34,099 nt of DNA, from NCBI GenBank assembly GCA_947625435.1, contig CANQOI010000024.1:1-34099 (forward strand), in the 5' to 3' direction. Both the position numbers and the translations under genes were made by a program. Positions 25,409-34,099 of the stretch are shown one piece after another; positions within the stretch are counted from its first letter, which is position 1, and every line of letters begins with the position of its first letter. Source of the stretch: an uncultured Clostridia bacterium. GTDB lineage: Bacteria; Bacillota; Clostridia; UBA1212; UBA1255. The notes beneath the pieces are model-generated. The model made no database searches, was not told the DNA's origin, and saw only the letters and a program-made list of their open reading frames with translations.

Positions 25409-27223
25409 TCATGATATCACCTTAATGAATTCGCTCAGAAAATTGCTGTAGCGGCTCTCATATATGCATTCCTTCGCCAGTTCAATATCATCCGTGATGA
25501 TGTTGTCCACATTGAGCCCGATCATTTTCATGATATTTTCACGGGTGTTGACCGTCCACACATACAGCTCCTTGCCGGCGTTGTGCACGCGCGAGACCAT
25601 GGTTTCAGTGGCATTGCTCGCCTCCACGCTGAAATGATCCGCGGCAGTGAGCTGATTTATGTCGCCGTACGCAAGGCTCATAACGTAGACCGTCGTAACA
25701 GAACCGTCAATCCTTTTCACATTCTCCAAAACCTCGTATACCTGCGAAGTAATGACGCACGAATCCTCGAAATCCGCGTCCCGTATCACATCGACCACGC
25801 ACTTTTCAAAATCGGTCTCATGGCCGGTGGGCTTCAGTTCAATGTTGAGCCGCATGCCGTTTTCCTTGGCGAAGGAGATCACATCCGAAAGCAGCGGCAT
25901 CCTCTCGCCCGCGAACTTTTCGTCAAAGAAGCTGCCCGCGTCGAGCTCTGCGATCTCCGAATACGTCAGCTCCCATGTGTTCGCGTTCACGCCCGCCGTC
26001 CGTCTGAAATTCGTGTCGTGCGCCACAAAGATCAGTCCGTCCCTGCTCTGCTGCACATCCAGCTCGATCCAGTCAGCGCCCAGATCCTTCGCGCCCTCAA
26101 AGGCAGCCATCGTATTTTCCGGGTAAAATGCCGACGCCCCGCGGTGTGCGGTTATCTCCATAGTGCGCACATATTCAATGTTCGGATTGATCTTTCCGGC
26201 AGAGAGCATGAACCCGAATATCAGACTGACCGCGATCACGATACAGGCAGCGGCGGCGCCCAATCCTTTATGTAACGCCTTAAAGCGAGGATTTTCCCGT
26301 ATCTCGGGCGCCTGTGCATGTAAAACGGCCTCGTTCTTCTCATTTTTTCTCCTGTAAAACAGTATCGAGGCGCAGCCGTAGCCCAAAGGTACGGAGAGCG
26401 CCGCTATTATCGCAAGCGCCAGAACGACAGTGAGCCAAACGACCGTGGAACCTATCCATCTGAGCACAAATATATTGGAAAAGAGCCTGCCTATGAGGCC
26501 CGCAAGAGCGACGGCGGCAAAAAGAAATATCATATATATGACAGTCATTAAAAACTGCATCAAAATAAATTCGGCGAAATCGCGTATGCGTTTTCCCTTG
26601 CCCAGAGCGGCGCTCTTTTTGCGCGCCTCCTTAAAGCTGCATCCCTCGAGCGTGAAATAGAAAAACGCGTACATAAGGCGCACGGCTATGACCGTGAGCG
26701 CGCAGGCCGCAGCCGCGAACAGCACATAAAGCACGGGGCTCGCCTTTATATAATCAAGTATGAATTCGGGTATAGATACCGCGGTAATGAAGCCGGATGC
26801 GAGCCCTATGTTCACAAAAGGCAGCAGCAGGAGCACGACAGGCACCAGCAGTATATTTTTAAGTCTGAACACACGCAGTGAATTACTGAACGCGAAGCGC
26901 ACTATCTGACCGAAAGTCACGCGTTTTCCCTGCACGGACCGGTCTATGGCGAACAGAACGGCGCTTATGTCTATCATAGAGTAAAATGCCGCCAGCACCA
27001 ATATGACTGCCAGCAAGATCAGTGTTGTGGGCCTGAGCAAGAAGGGTATCACATTTTCGAGCGTCAGATACGGCTGCCCCGCCAGCTTCATAGCCAGATC
27101 CAACATGCCCAGCAGAAGCGGGGTAAATAAAGCAACGGAAGCCAGCTTGTAGAGTATCTCAAATCCCACAAGCGGCTTCCTGTTGTAAAACACGAGTTTT
27201 ACGGCGGTTCTTATTTTTTTCAT
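25409..27223 (-). CDS. Membrane glycerophosphodiester phosphodiesterase
   Basis: 604 residues in two parts. Residues 1-340 are a multi-helix membrane domain of the type found at the front of some Gram-positive GDPD proteins (about eight helices, e.g. 66-90, 122-146, 162-190, 218-245, 258-290, 322-343). Residues about 350-590 form the catalytic GDPD barrel outside the membrane: HRGASAFYPENT (360-371), IELDVQQSRDG (386-396) with Glu387 and Asp389, AHDTNF with His402, and LNIELKPTG. It splits glycerophosphodiesters to an alcohol and glycerol 3-phosphate, perhaps recycling lipid or teichoic-acid parts. The start at 27223 follows AGGAGAG; an ATG 11 codons earlier lacks support. It converges on the DUF4143 remnant. 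Confidence 0.92.
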   Translation of the reverse strand: MKKIRTAVKLVFYNRKPLVGFEILYKLASVALFTPLLLGMLDLAMKLAGQPYLTLENVIPFLLRPTTLILLAVILVLAAFYSMIDISAVLFAIDRSVQGKRVTFGQIVRFAFSNSLRVFRLKNILLVPVVLLLLPFVNIGLASGFITAVSIPEFILDYIKASPVLYVLFAAAACALTVIAVRLMYAFFYFTLEGCSFKEARKKSAALGKGKRIRDFAEFILMQFLMTVIYMIFLFAAVALAGLIGRLFSNIFVLRWIGSTVVWLTVVLALAIIAALSVPLGYGCASILFYRRKNEKNEAVLHAQAPEIRENPRFKALHKGLGAAAACIVIAVSLIFGFMLSAGKINPNIEYVRTMEITAHRGASAFYPENTMAAFEGAKDLGADWIELDVQQSRDGLIFVAHDTNFRRTAGVNANTWELTYSEIAELDAGSFFDEKFAGERMPLLSDVISFAKENGMRLNIELKPTGHETDFEKCVVDVIRDADFEDSCVITSQVYEVLENVKRIDGSVTTVYVMSLAYGDINQLTAADHFSVEASNATETMVSRVHNAGKELYVWTVNTRENIMKMIGLNVDNIITDDIELAKECIYESRYSNFLSEFIKVIS

Positions 27224-27247
27224 TAGCGGCTCTCTCCTGTCCACACA

Positions 27248-27302
27248 GCATTTCACAGCTGTTCTTTACAGTCATATTTTAATAAACACAACTGTAAAAT
27301 GC
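27248..27302. repeat. Inverted repeat around the GDPD promoter
   Basis: GCATTTCACAG (27248-27258) and CTGTAAAATGC (27292-27302) are inverted copies with one mismatch, 33 bases apart. The right arm overlaps the -35 box and the left arm lies just after the expected transcription start. A smaller CTGT-TCTTT-ACAG hairpin (27259-27271) is inside. It could be an operator pair or an RNA structure. No strong terminator is visible for the upstream surface-protein gene. Confidence 0.35.
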
Positions 27303-27304
27303 AA
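27276..27304 (-). promoter_or_regulatory. Promoter for the GDPD gene
   Basis: On the minus strand there is TTGCAT (27304-27299), 17 bases, then TAAAAT (27281-27276), about 50 bases before the start codon. It fits sigma-A, though the -35 is not perfect. Confidence 0.6.
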
Positions 27305-27325
27305 CAGAATACAGCCTGAGCGATA

Positions 27326-30300
27326 TTATTTTACGTAAGAGCCGCGCTTTTTCCGGAGTATGAATATGACCGCGGAGGATGCCGCCATGAGGAATATGCC
27401 CGCTCCCATTATGATACGCATTCCCATGTCACCGCGCGCGCTTCCCGTGAACGGGAGCTCCGGCGCTTTGGCGTTCACGTACAGAAGGTATATCTCCTTG
27501 TCTTCCGCTGTGATCGTACCGCTCACGGTGCCCTCCCGATCGGTCGTCGGTTGAATACTTTCGGAATTTTCGTCATGCGGATCTGTCGTGACATGCTCGA
27601 GGTTATAGCCGTCCCGCCGGGTTTCCGCCACGGTGTATCCCGTATTCCTCGGAATGCCTGTTATCACAATCCTTTCCCCGTGTTTCAGTTTGAAGGTCGC
27701 GTAAATGGCGCCCGTCGGGTCTCCTCCTTCGTCTGTGACTTTGCTCCAAACATCGGTAAGCTTCGTCCCTGCGGCATCGTCTGCGCCGTATTTCATTACG
27801 ACCAGATCTTTCCCGTCAAGTGCGTCCTCCGCCGGGATTGCCGCAGCCGGCGTCAGCGTCACGGTAAAGTCAAACTCCTTCGTATTCAGATCGTCACCGA
27901 CGTTTTCGGTTTCGTATATCTTTTTCTGCACCGTGAGAGTGCCGTTGAATATCTGATTGTAGAAGTCCGCACGGTTATTATTTTCCGCGTCGCCCGGCGC
28001 CATTGTCAGATATGTCTCTATGTTATGCACAATCGTACCGGTCATCGTGAGCGCACCATCTGAGACTACTTTGTGATCAGTCTGATCGACAGCGGGATAC
28101 TTATTCGATTTCGTTTCTTTGACCGTGTATTTCGTTCCTGCCTCAAGACCGTATATCACGATCGCTTCGTTCGCCTTAAGCGTGACGGTATATGTGCCGG
28201 TTTCGTTTTTGTAAAGATTAATCGGCGCAAGATACTCTTCACCCGATGGGTCGGTCGGAAGAATATATGTTCGATACTCGCTCAGCTTCGGCGCGGTCGC
28301 CGGCATTTTATACGTTTTGCCTGTCGTTTTGTCCGTCCACGTCACGCCGTTCGATACAAAGTCATTTCTGCCTTTCCAGACGTACAGGTTCTCGGACTTT
28401 ATCGGTGTATCACCGGATTCGCCCTCGGCGGGTTTTGTAAGGGTAATTTCAAACATGAATTCCCGTTCCGGCGGATTCGCGACGATATGTCCTTCCTCAT
28501 CTACGATCTGCTTGGTTATCACGAGCAGATCCGGATCGACGGTATTTACAAAGTTTGCCGACTCCTCGAATGTGCCGGTATTGCCGAATACCGAGTACAC
28601 GCCGGTGTAATTAGTGTCGGACTTCGTATTCTCCGCCGGAAGCCCCGCCATTTCCTGCGTCTCGTCCTTTACGCCGAAGTGAACCGTCGGGGATGTGATG
28701 AAACGACCGATGTTGCGGATATAACCGGAGCCTTCGCCCTGGTAGTGGAAGTCCCGCATCTCGCCGTCCTTGAAGAAGTAGTGACGTACAGTATCTCTAT
28801 CTATTACTTCATCGCAGCCGCCCGCTTCCAAAGACTTGCAGCTCGGGTTGTCCAGTACGGTATGGGTCAACCCGGAGTTTTCGCCGGTCCGGACCCAGAA
28901 TGCCGAAGTTCCGTTTCTGCCGGCGTTCAGGAAGCCTGCCGGTTGGTGATGGTTGTCGCCGTTGGCACTCGCGTCCATGGTGGAATATGCTTCCCAGACC
29001 ATGGCGTTGGTATGGAAGAACGGTTCATAATGGACATAAGCGTCATCCTGAGCATCTCCGCTTTGATCAAGAGCCCACATCAAATCATTTTCCGTCACAT
29101 TGTTCGCGTATTTTTCGGGATACACATACTCCCCGTTGTCGTCTTTACCGCCATACTCACCAAAAGTCGACTTTTGGCCCGTCAAATCGTAATATACCGG
29201 CAATGACTGTTCACCGGGGCGATAGGTGCTGGAAGAGCCGACCTGCTGGGTATGTGTAATTTCCTTCAGGGCATAGCCCGCACCGATCTGGTCATCCGTC
29301 AATTTTTCGGTGACGCGGTACACGGAATTCGAGCCGATGCCGCTGAACAGCAGCGCCTCGCCGTGCTTTAACGTAAACCCGGCGGTGTTATTCGCGATAT
29401 CTTCGAGCGTAAGAGCCGATGGGAAGTAGTCCGGACGATCCGACTTAGGGATGATCTGATCGTAGAGGTCGTTCCCTGTCAACGGCGTATTCGACTCGTC
29501 TGTATAGTCTTTATATCCGAAGTATACGTCTTTCGTCCAATAGCTGCTGGACGTGCGATACGGCGTACTGAACGACATATCGGACGTTTCGGTTGATATG
29601 TCCGGGTCAATAGTGAGAAGCTCGAAATTTTCAAGAGCCTTTTCAAAGAGATCTTTATTGTTTTCAATATCGAAGTCGGTCGTATTAACAGGATCGACAT
29701 CTGTCCAGGCTGAATCAAACGTGTCAACGGGAACTAACCATACCTTCGCGGCATAGAACGTGCCCTTCTCGCCGCTCGCGCCGGAAGTCGTGACGTCGCC
29801 CGTATTAACGGTTCCGTTTCCGTCCACCGCATCGTTGTGGTATACGCGGAAACCTGTAGTGGAGGATCCGATTTCCGATGCAGATGCTCTGTTCCTCCCT
29901 ATGTACACATAGTACACGTTATTATCACCACATGGATCGCCGGCTTTATGTTCTACACTTCCCGCTTTGCAGTTCTCCGCATATACATATGTACTTGTCA
30001 CTCCGGAGTCAGTGCCCGGGTTAAGAATCAGTCTGCAGCCTTCACTGTCCACCATGGCTTTATTGCCGTCCTCTGTCTGGAGGAACAGCTTGCCGTCAAG
30101 CTCAAGGTCGATGTAATGATACTGGCGCTGCCAGCTGCCATTGCGGTATCTGACGACGACCGCCGTCTGCTTGCCGGTGACGCCTCTGATGTACAACTGG
30201 AAGTTGAACTCCTCGTTCGCGTCAATGTCAACGCCCTCGGGCGGGTCGATCAGCTTCGTGACAAGCAGCGTCGTGTCCATGACCGTCAGGCGCCCGTTGT

Positions 30301-33300
30301 TGCCGAGGTAGACGTTCACGATGATATCGTTCTCGCTCGCCTCCGACGTAGTGCTTATCGTCGGCAGGAAATAGTTGTTCGCCGTGCGCGTGACGTTGTC
30401 CCCGTAGAAGCCCCACGACATGCCGCTTGCGGTCAGGTCATCCGCATAGCGCTCGTTTTTGTAATAGTCTTCTATTGTTGCCTGCTCAGCGGCACTTGAA
30501 TATGCGCCGCCTTTTTCCCGGATCGCCTGCGCAAGCGTACCGACGCGCAATCCGCCCGGTTTCGCGCAAACCACCCATGTGCCGGTTGAATCAAAGCCAT
30601 CAGCCTGCGCGCATTCTCTCGGATCTTTCAGTACCATTTTGCCGGTTCCGTCGTCTTCATATATATCTGTCTTGCCGATATAGGCTTTACCGCGCGTCCT
30701 ATCCCCCGTCTCTGAATACGACAGATACGGGTAATTCTGCAAATTTTTTCCGCTGACGTCATGCCAGCACAGCATATCGCCGTTTGTGATGCCGGATGCT
30801 TCATATGCGGAGCCGAACTCGCTGCCCTTACGGGTGATGACGTACTGCATCTTGGCGGCGGTTTTGTCGCCCTTTAACTCGTAATACTCGATCGCGAGAT
30901 AGAAATAGTCGTTCGAGCTGAAGGGGTCGTGGGCGTCAGGTTCTTCGGGTTTATCAACTTCATCGAGACGATGATTCTCCAAAAGGATAATATCGCCGTC
31001 GTGTACCGTCGTGATCTGTTTTTCTGCAAGGGCGTCCCAAATAGCTTTTTGACGCTCCGCAACCGTTCCTTGGGTATTCGTCGGGTTCAGATCCTGGGCG
31101 ATCATTCTTCCGCCGAAATCTGCAGCATTAAACGTTTGCGCGTCAGAATCTTCGTCGGCGTCTTCATCGATCACGACTTTCTTCCAGTTTCCTTGCTCCG
31201 CCGTGTAAATCACGTCCTTATTCGAATTTGGCTCGTTCGGCACCCAAATATACGCCATGTTATAAAGCGGCAGGGCCTTTTCAAACGCATAGTAGCGGTT
31301 GTCGGTGCTGGGAGAGAAGGAGGTCACCGGGTCGCCGTACGTATAGTCCGTGTTGGTGGTGGCGTAGTTGCTGTAACGATTCAGCGGGTTGTACCAGTTG
31401 GAGAAGAACTCAATATTGCCTTGCGCGATGCCGCGCGCAGCAGCAGCCGCCGCAGTCGTGACCTTATTCTTCTTGATATATTCCGCGCTGATGGCGCCGG
31501 CGACGTTGACACGTCCATTTTCCAGCACCTCATCGCTCATGCCGACGGTGTAGAACACGCGCAGGGGGAATGCGAAGTTGGTTTCGTAGGTAAAGTTCCC
31601 TGCCGCATCCCCATTGATGGTGATCGTCCGAAGCGGCAGCATATTCCCGGGGATGTTGACCCACAGGGCCTCGTCAAAGTTGGTATCGGTCATAGCGCCG
31701 CCGGTGGACGGGTCACTGTAATCGCCGGTGTCCTCCACCCAGATGCGCAGATCTGCAAGCGCGTACACGCCGAGGGTATTCAAATGCTGCTGATCATTCG
31801 TATACGTCACATTGCCGGGAATGTCCGCGTCACTGCCGTATGCAGGATTCATGTGAAGTATTTTGCGATCGGTATCGGGCAAGTCGATTCGGTAGAAGGT
31901 ATACTCGGTGGCCTTCTGCTTGGCGCTGGCTTGACCGACGTTATTAATATCCTTCAGCGTCGGCACGAACTGTGCGGCAGTATCGGCGTCGAGCCGGTAG
32001 ACCCAGCCGTTATCCCAAGCGTCCTCAACCTTCGTGTAATTACCTTGATTAGGTCGATCATCTTTGCCGCCATATGTAGCATTCTTAGCACCGTCAGACC
32101 CGTTCAGGTACCAACCTGCTTGGAACGGGCTGCCCTTCCTGTCGTGCTCTGTCATATACTCGTCGTTCCATCCGTAGTCGTACACAGCGGTTTTAACGAC
32201 GTTGTACATCGTGCCGAACAGAACCAGGTTTTTGACGTTCTTCACGTCCATGTACTTGCCCACCGGGTCCATGTAGGTGACGGCGTTGCCCACGCCCAGG
32301 TCGTTCTCACCGCTTACCGGCGCAAAGATGGTTGTGGTGATTTGTTCCGTGATCTGCCGGAAGATGTCGCCGATCGTCCCGGTCGTAGCGTTATAGAATC
32401 GGTCAATGTAGTAAACATCTTCGAGACTTGTAACATCGTATTTTCTGTTGCCCTGCGACGAAGAATCGCTGTCTCCTGACGGATGTGAAAAAGTCCAAGT
32501 AGCAGACAAAGCAGTACGAACCCACGTCATACCGGAAAAATTTCTTGTGACGCTTGATGATGTGGCGATGTATTCGTTCAAGGTTTGGTATACCTTTTGC
32601 AATTCACCTGTTCCGCCGGACGTATCAGCTCTATCTATAATATATTGCCTTGGATTCATCGTGCCATATAGCTGCGCCCACTGAAGCCCGCCTTCTGCAT
32701 ATGTGTTGTTGCCAGCAGGCGTAATGTTCAAACCGATTCCGAATCCGGTGAGGGAAACTTCATTACCGCCGTTTTCTGTCGTATAATGATCCTCAATCCA
32801 GTTCTTCATGTAACCGGCGGTCAATAACACTGCGGTCGTTCTCGGAGCAACCGATGTCAATGAAGCAGAATTGGTATCCGCAATATAAATCGGGTTTCCG
32901 TTGGGAACGCCATACGCTTCGTTATTATTATGACTATTCTTTATCCTCGGCACAATGGCAGAAATATGTTTATCCGTGCAGGTAACTGTCTGGGAAGGCT
33001 GATTTTCAGTATATGTCTTGCCCTGTGCCCAGCTCAACGGATCCCAAAACTGAATATTGGTCGGATTAGGCGTAATTGATTGTCTGTCAGCTTGGAACAT
33101 AGTACCTGTCCTGGTTGCACCAACAATGTTTGTAGCACCGTCCGTCAGTGTTATAAGAATCGGCTGACGAGATACTTGTCGTCCGTTCTCCGTTATCGTC
33201 GTATTAGTCGCTGTTGCAAGCATATACATTCCTTGGTATAACGCCGCCTGCAAGTAAGTGGAGTCGGCAAGCATATATTCGCTTCTTTTTGAAAAGTTCT

Positions 33301-34084
33301 TGGCCGTCGCCGTAATTCTCGGAAAATAGTGAGAACTTTGATCGTCATATTCAGAATGTGGTTGATATTCATTATTAACACTTAAGAAAGCTGTATTTCC
33401 GTCCTTCTCATAATGTGCCAGCGGGAACAATACCTGTGCACCGCCGCCGTAAACCACAACACCTACACGATTGTTGTCATGTATGGAAGGATCGTTGTCA
33501 ACTTTCATCAACTTATCGATGAGCTCATTAGCGTCATTTATGACTTCGTGCATGGCATCGGTTTCTGTTCCGTCCGTCATTGATGTGGAAATATCCAACA
33601 AAAGTACAACATCCAGCGGACGAGCGTTTTCCGTATTGACGTTCTGGCTCGAGCCGAGCACGCTGTACACGTGGAGGAAATCTTCGTCAAGCGTGATGCT
33701 GCCGTTCACGCCGTCGTCATCCGCGGTCAGCGTGAGGGTAGTCCCGTTCCAGTTTCCGTCCTTGGAATTTTCAGCATCGCCCAGCGCGAACACAGTCTTA
33801 TCCGACCAGAGACGACCGGCATAGCGGGTATTCTCCGAGAAACTCAGCATCTCCTTGTAGGTATCCATCGTACTCGGATCGGCTTGCCGCGTGACGCCCG
33901 ATGTAGCACCCGACGAACCGGCGGCTTGTGCGTCCATCGATATCATGCTGCGAAAGCCGAACATCATTGGTATCACCATGCACAGACACAGCAAAAGTGA
34001 AAGAAATCTGCGGCCGTAATGCTCGCAAACCCTATGCCTGCGCCTTGTATTCCTGTTTTTATCAGCACTGTGTAACGTTCTCAT
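27326..34084 (-). CDS. Giant LPXTG-anchored VWA surface protein with isopeptide-type domains
   Basis: 2252 residues, exported and covalently wall-bound. A basic head and hydrophobic stretch (about 27-47) lead to a likely signal-peptidase site near AQAA (52-55). A von Willebrand A domain begins near 157 with MIDAS DISTS (164-168) and continues to TLTDGAT. A long region of unrecognised beta-rich sequence follows. Three domains share the L-x-V-x-K start, EF-x-F strand, GEA/ERI hydrophobic strand and Y-x-V-x-E end of CnaB/SpaA-like folds: starting lysines near 1276, 1858 and 2054; glutamates near 1590, 1990 and 2154; closing asparagines near 1847, 2043 and 2204. The sorting signal is LPFTG (2210-2214), a helix, then RKKR. 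GGAGG lies ten bases before the ATG; the promoter is outside the window. It resembles tip adhesins of sortase pili, but no pilin or sortase is adjacent. Ligand unknown. Confidence 0.88.
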   Translation of the reverse strand: MRTLHSADKNRNTRRRHRVCEHYGRRFLSLLLCLCMVIPMMFGFRSMISMDAQAAGSSGATSGVTRQADPSTMDTYKEMLSFSENTRYAGRLWSDKTVFALGDAENSKDGNWNGTTLTLTADDDGVNGSITLDEDFLHVYSVLGSSQNVNTENARPLDVVLLLDISTSMTDGTETDAMHEVINDANELIDKLMKVDNDPSIHDNNRVGVVVYGGGAQVLFPLAHYEKDGNTAFLSVNNEYQPHSEYDDQSSHYFPRITATAKNFSKRSEYMLADSTYLQAALYQGMYMLATATNTTITENGRQVSRQPILITLTDGATNIVGATRTGTMFQADRQSITPNPTNIQFWDPLSWAQGKTYTENQPSQTVTCTDKHISAIVPRIKNSHNNNEAYGVPNGNPIYIADTNSASLTSVAPRTTAVLLTAGYMKNWIEDHYTTENGGNEVSLTGFGIGLNITPAGNNTYAEGGLQWAQLYGTMNPRQYIIDRADTSGGTGELQKVYQTLNEYIATSSSVTRNFSGMTWVRTALSATWTFSHPSGDSDSSSQGNRKYDVTSLEDVYYIDRFYNATTGTIGDIFRQITEQITTTIFAPVSGENDLGVGNAVTYMDPVGKYMDVKNVKNLVLFGTMYNVVKTAVYDYGWNDEYMTEHDRKGSPFQAGWYLNGSDGAKNATYGGKDDRPNQGNYTKVEDAWDNGWVYRLDADTAAQFVPTLKDINNVGQASAKQKATEYTFYRIDLPDTDRKILHMNPAYGSDADIPGNVTYTNDQQHLNTLGVYALADLRIWVEDTGDYSDPSTGGAMTDTNFDEALWVNIPGNMLPLRTITINGDAAGNFTYETNFAFPLRVFYTVGMSDEVLENGRVNVAGAISAEYIKKNKVTTAAAAAARGIAQGNIEFFSNWYNPLNRYSNYATTNTDYTYGDPVTSFSPSTDNRYYAFEKALPLYNMAYIWVPNEPNSNKDVIYTAEQGNWKKVVIDEDADEDSDAQTFNAADFGGRMIAQDLNPTNTQGTVAERQKAIWDALAEKQITTVHDGDIILLENHRLDEVDKPEEPDAHDPFSSNDYFYLAIEYYELKGDKTAAKMQYVITRKGSEFGSAYEASGITNGDMLCWHDVSGKNLQNYPYLSYSETGDRTRGKAYIGKTDIYEDDGTGKMVLKDPRECAQADGFDSTGTWVVCAKPGGLRVGTLAQAIREKGGAYSSAAEQATIEDYYKNERYADDLTASGMSWGFYGDNVTRTANNYFLPTISTTSEASENDIIVNVYLGNNGRLTVMDTTLLVTKLIDPPEGVDIDANEEFNFQLYIRGVTGKQTAVVVRYRNGSWQRQYHYIDLELDGKLFLQTEDGNKAMVDSEGCRLILNPGTDSGVTSTYVYAENCKAGSVEHKAGDPCGDNNVYYVYIGRNRASASEIGSSTTGFRVYHNDAVDGNGTVNTGDVTTSGASGEKGTFYAAKVWLVPVDTFDSAWTDVDPVNTTDFDIENNKDLFEKALENFELLTIDPDISTETSDMSFSTPYRTSSSYWTKDVYFGYKDYTDESNTPLTGNDLYDQIIPKSDRPDYFPSALTLEDIANNTAGFTLKHGEALLFSGIGSNSVYRVTEKLTDDQIGAGYALKEITHTQQVGSSSTYRPGEQSLPVYYDLTGQKSTFGEYGGKDDNGEYVYPEKYANNVTENDLMWALDQSGDAQDDAYVHYEPFFHTNAMVWEAYSTMDASANGDNHHQPAGFLNAGRNGTSAFWVRTGENSGLTHTVLDNPSCKSLEAGGCDEVIDRDTVRHYFFKDGEMRDFHYQGEGSGYIRNIGRFITSPTVHFGVKDETQEMAGLPAENTKSDTNYTGVYSVFGNTGTFEESANFVNTVDPDLLVITKQIVDEEGHIVANPPEREFMFEITLTKPAEGESGDTPIKSENLYVWKGRNDFVSNGVTWTDKTTGKTYKMPATAPKLSEYRTYILPTDPSGEEYLAPINLYKNETGTYTVTLKANEAIVIYGLEAGTKYTVKETKSNKYPAVDQTDHKVVSDGALTMTGTIVHNIETYLTMAPGDAENNNRADFYNQIFNGTLTVQKKIYETENVGDDLNTKEFDFTVTLTPAAAIPAEDALDGKDLVVMKYGADDAAGTKLTDVWSKVTDEGGDPTGAIYATFKLKHGERIVITGIPRNTGYTVAETRRDGYNLEHVTTDPHDENSESIQPTTDREGTVSGTITAEDKEIYLLYVNAKAPELPFTGSARGDMGMRIIMGAGIFLMAASSAVIFILRKKRGSYVK

Positions 34085-34099
34085 TTTGTCATTACCTCC

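Noticed and set aside
25391-25418. Repeated TGATCA/ATGATC units as a binding site or attachment site
   Set aside because: Short low-complexity repeats at the junction of a remnant and a convergent gene end; no matching second copy found in the window.
30929-32479. 516-residue plus-strand frame inside the surface-protein gene
   Set aside because: It is the antisense shadow of a well-supported gene with signal peptide, VWA domain and LPFTG; its product has no recognisable domains and no ribosome-binding site was seen.

Overview
The window looks like a chromosomal piece of a spore-forming Clostridia-type Firmicute with roughly balanced GC, possibly a gut or plant-fibre-associated member. The reasons are a spoVS gene beside rny-ymdB, a SepF division protein, Shine-Dalgarno sites of the AGGAGG type, several GTG and TTG starts, consensus sigma-A promoters, and an LPXTG-type cell-wall protein. 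I see no rRNA, tRNA, CRISPR array, riboswitch or intact transposase.

Layout. 1-2095: uronic-acid catabolism on the minus strand (uxaC, then a uxuA that loses its C-terminal half at the window edge). 2109-5154: a minus-strand ABC exporter operon (two FtsX/MacB-like permeases and one ATPase). 5194-9295: a plus-strand pair, a VTT-domain membrane protein and, overlapping it, a 1104-residue protein joining a complete O6-alkylguanine-DNA alkyltransferase domain to a GH28-like beta-helix hydrolase. 9315-12951: minus-strand cell-division cluster (HlyD-like membrane fusion protein, YlmE/PLP-binding protein, SepF, small membrane protein). 12955-15343: sugar-binding lipoprotein and 1-phosphofructokinase. 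15502-18466: spoVS and the rny-ymdB operon with clear terminators and a near-consensus promoter. 18491-23177: ftsK/spoIIIE and recG. 23171-24857: plus-strand rsmD, coaD and a coiled-coil protein. 24858-25408: the remains of an AAA/DUF4143 ATPase. 25409-27304: membrane-anchored glycerophosphodiester phosphodiesterase. 27326-34099: one 2252-residue secreted VWA/isopeptide-domain protein with an LPFTG sorting signal.

How it fits together. uxaC/uxuA and the signal-less GH28-like domain point to intracellular use of uronic-acid-containing oligosaccharides. The centre of the window (sepF to coaD) is conserved housekeeping: division, RNA turnover, DNA translocation and repair, rRNA methylation and CoA synthesis. 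The right end is more accessory in character: a decayed ATPase gene and a very large surface protein.

The items most worth a second look are the alkyltransferase/beta-helix fusion, a strongly over-represented octamer (GTAAAATG) that is absent from the giant surface-protein gene, back-to-back recG/rsmD promoters that share one -35 region, and the hendecad-repeat protein behind coaD.
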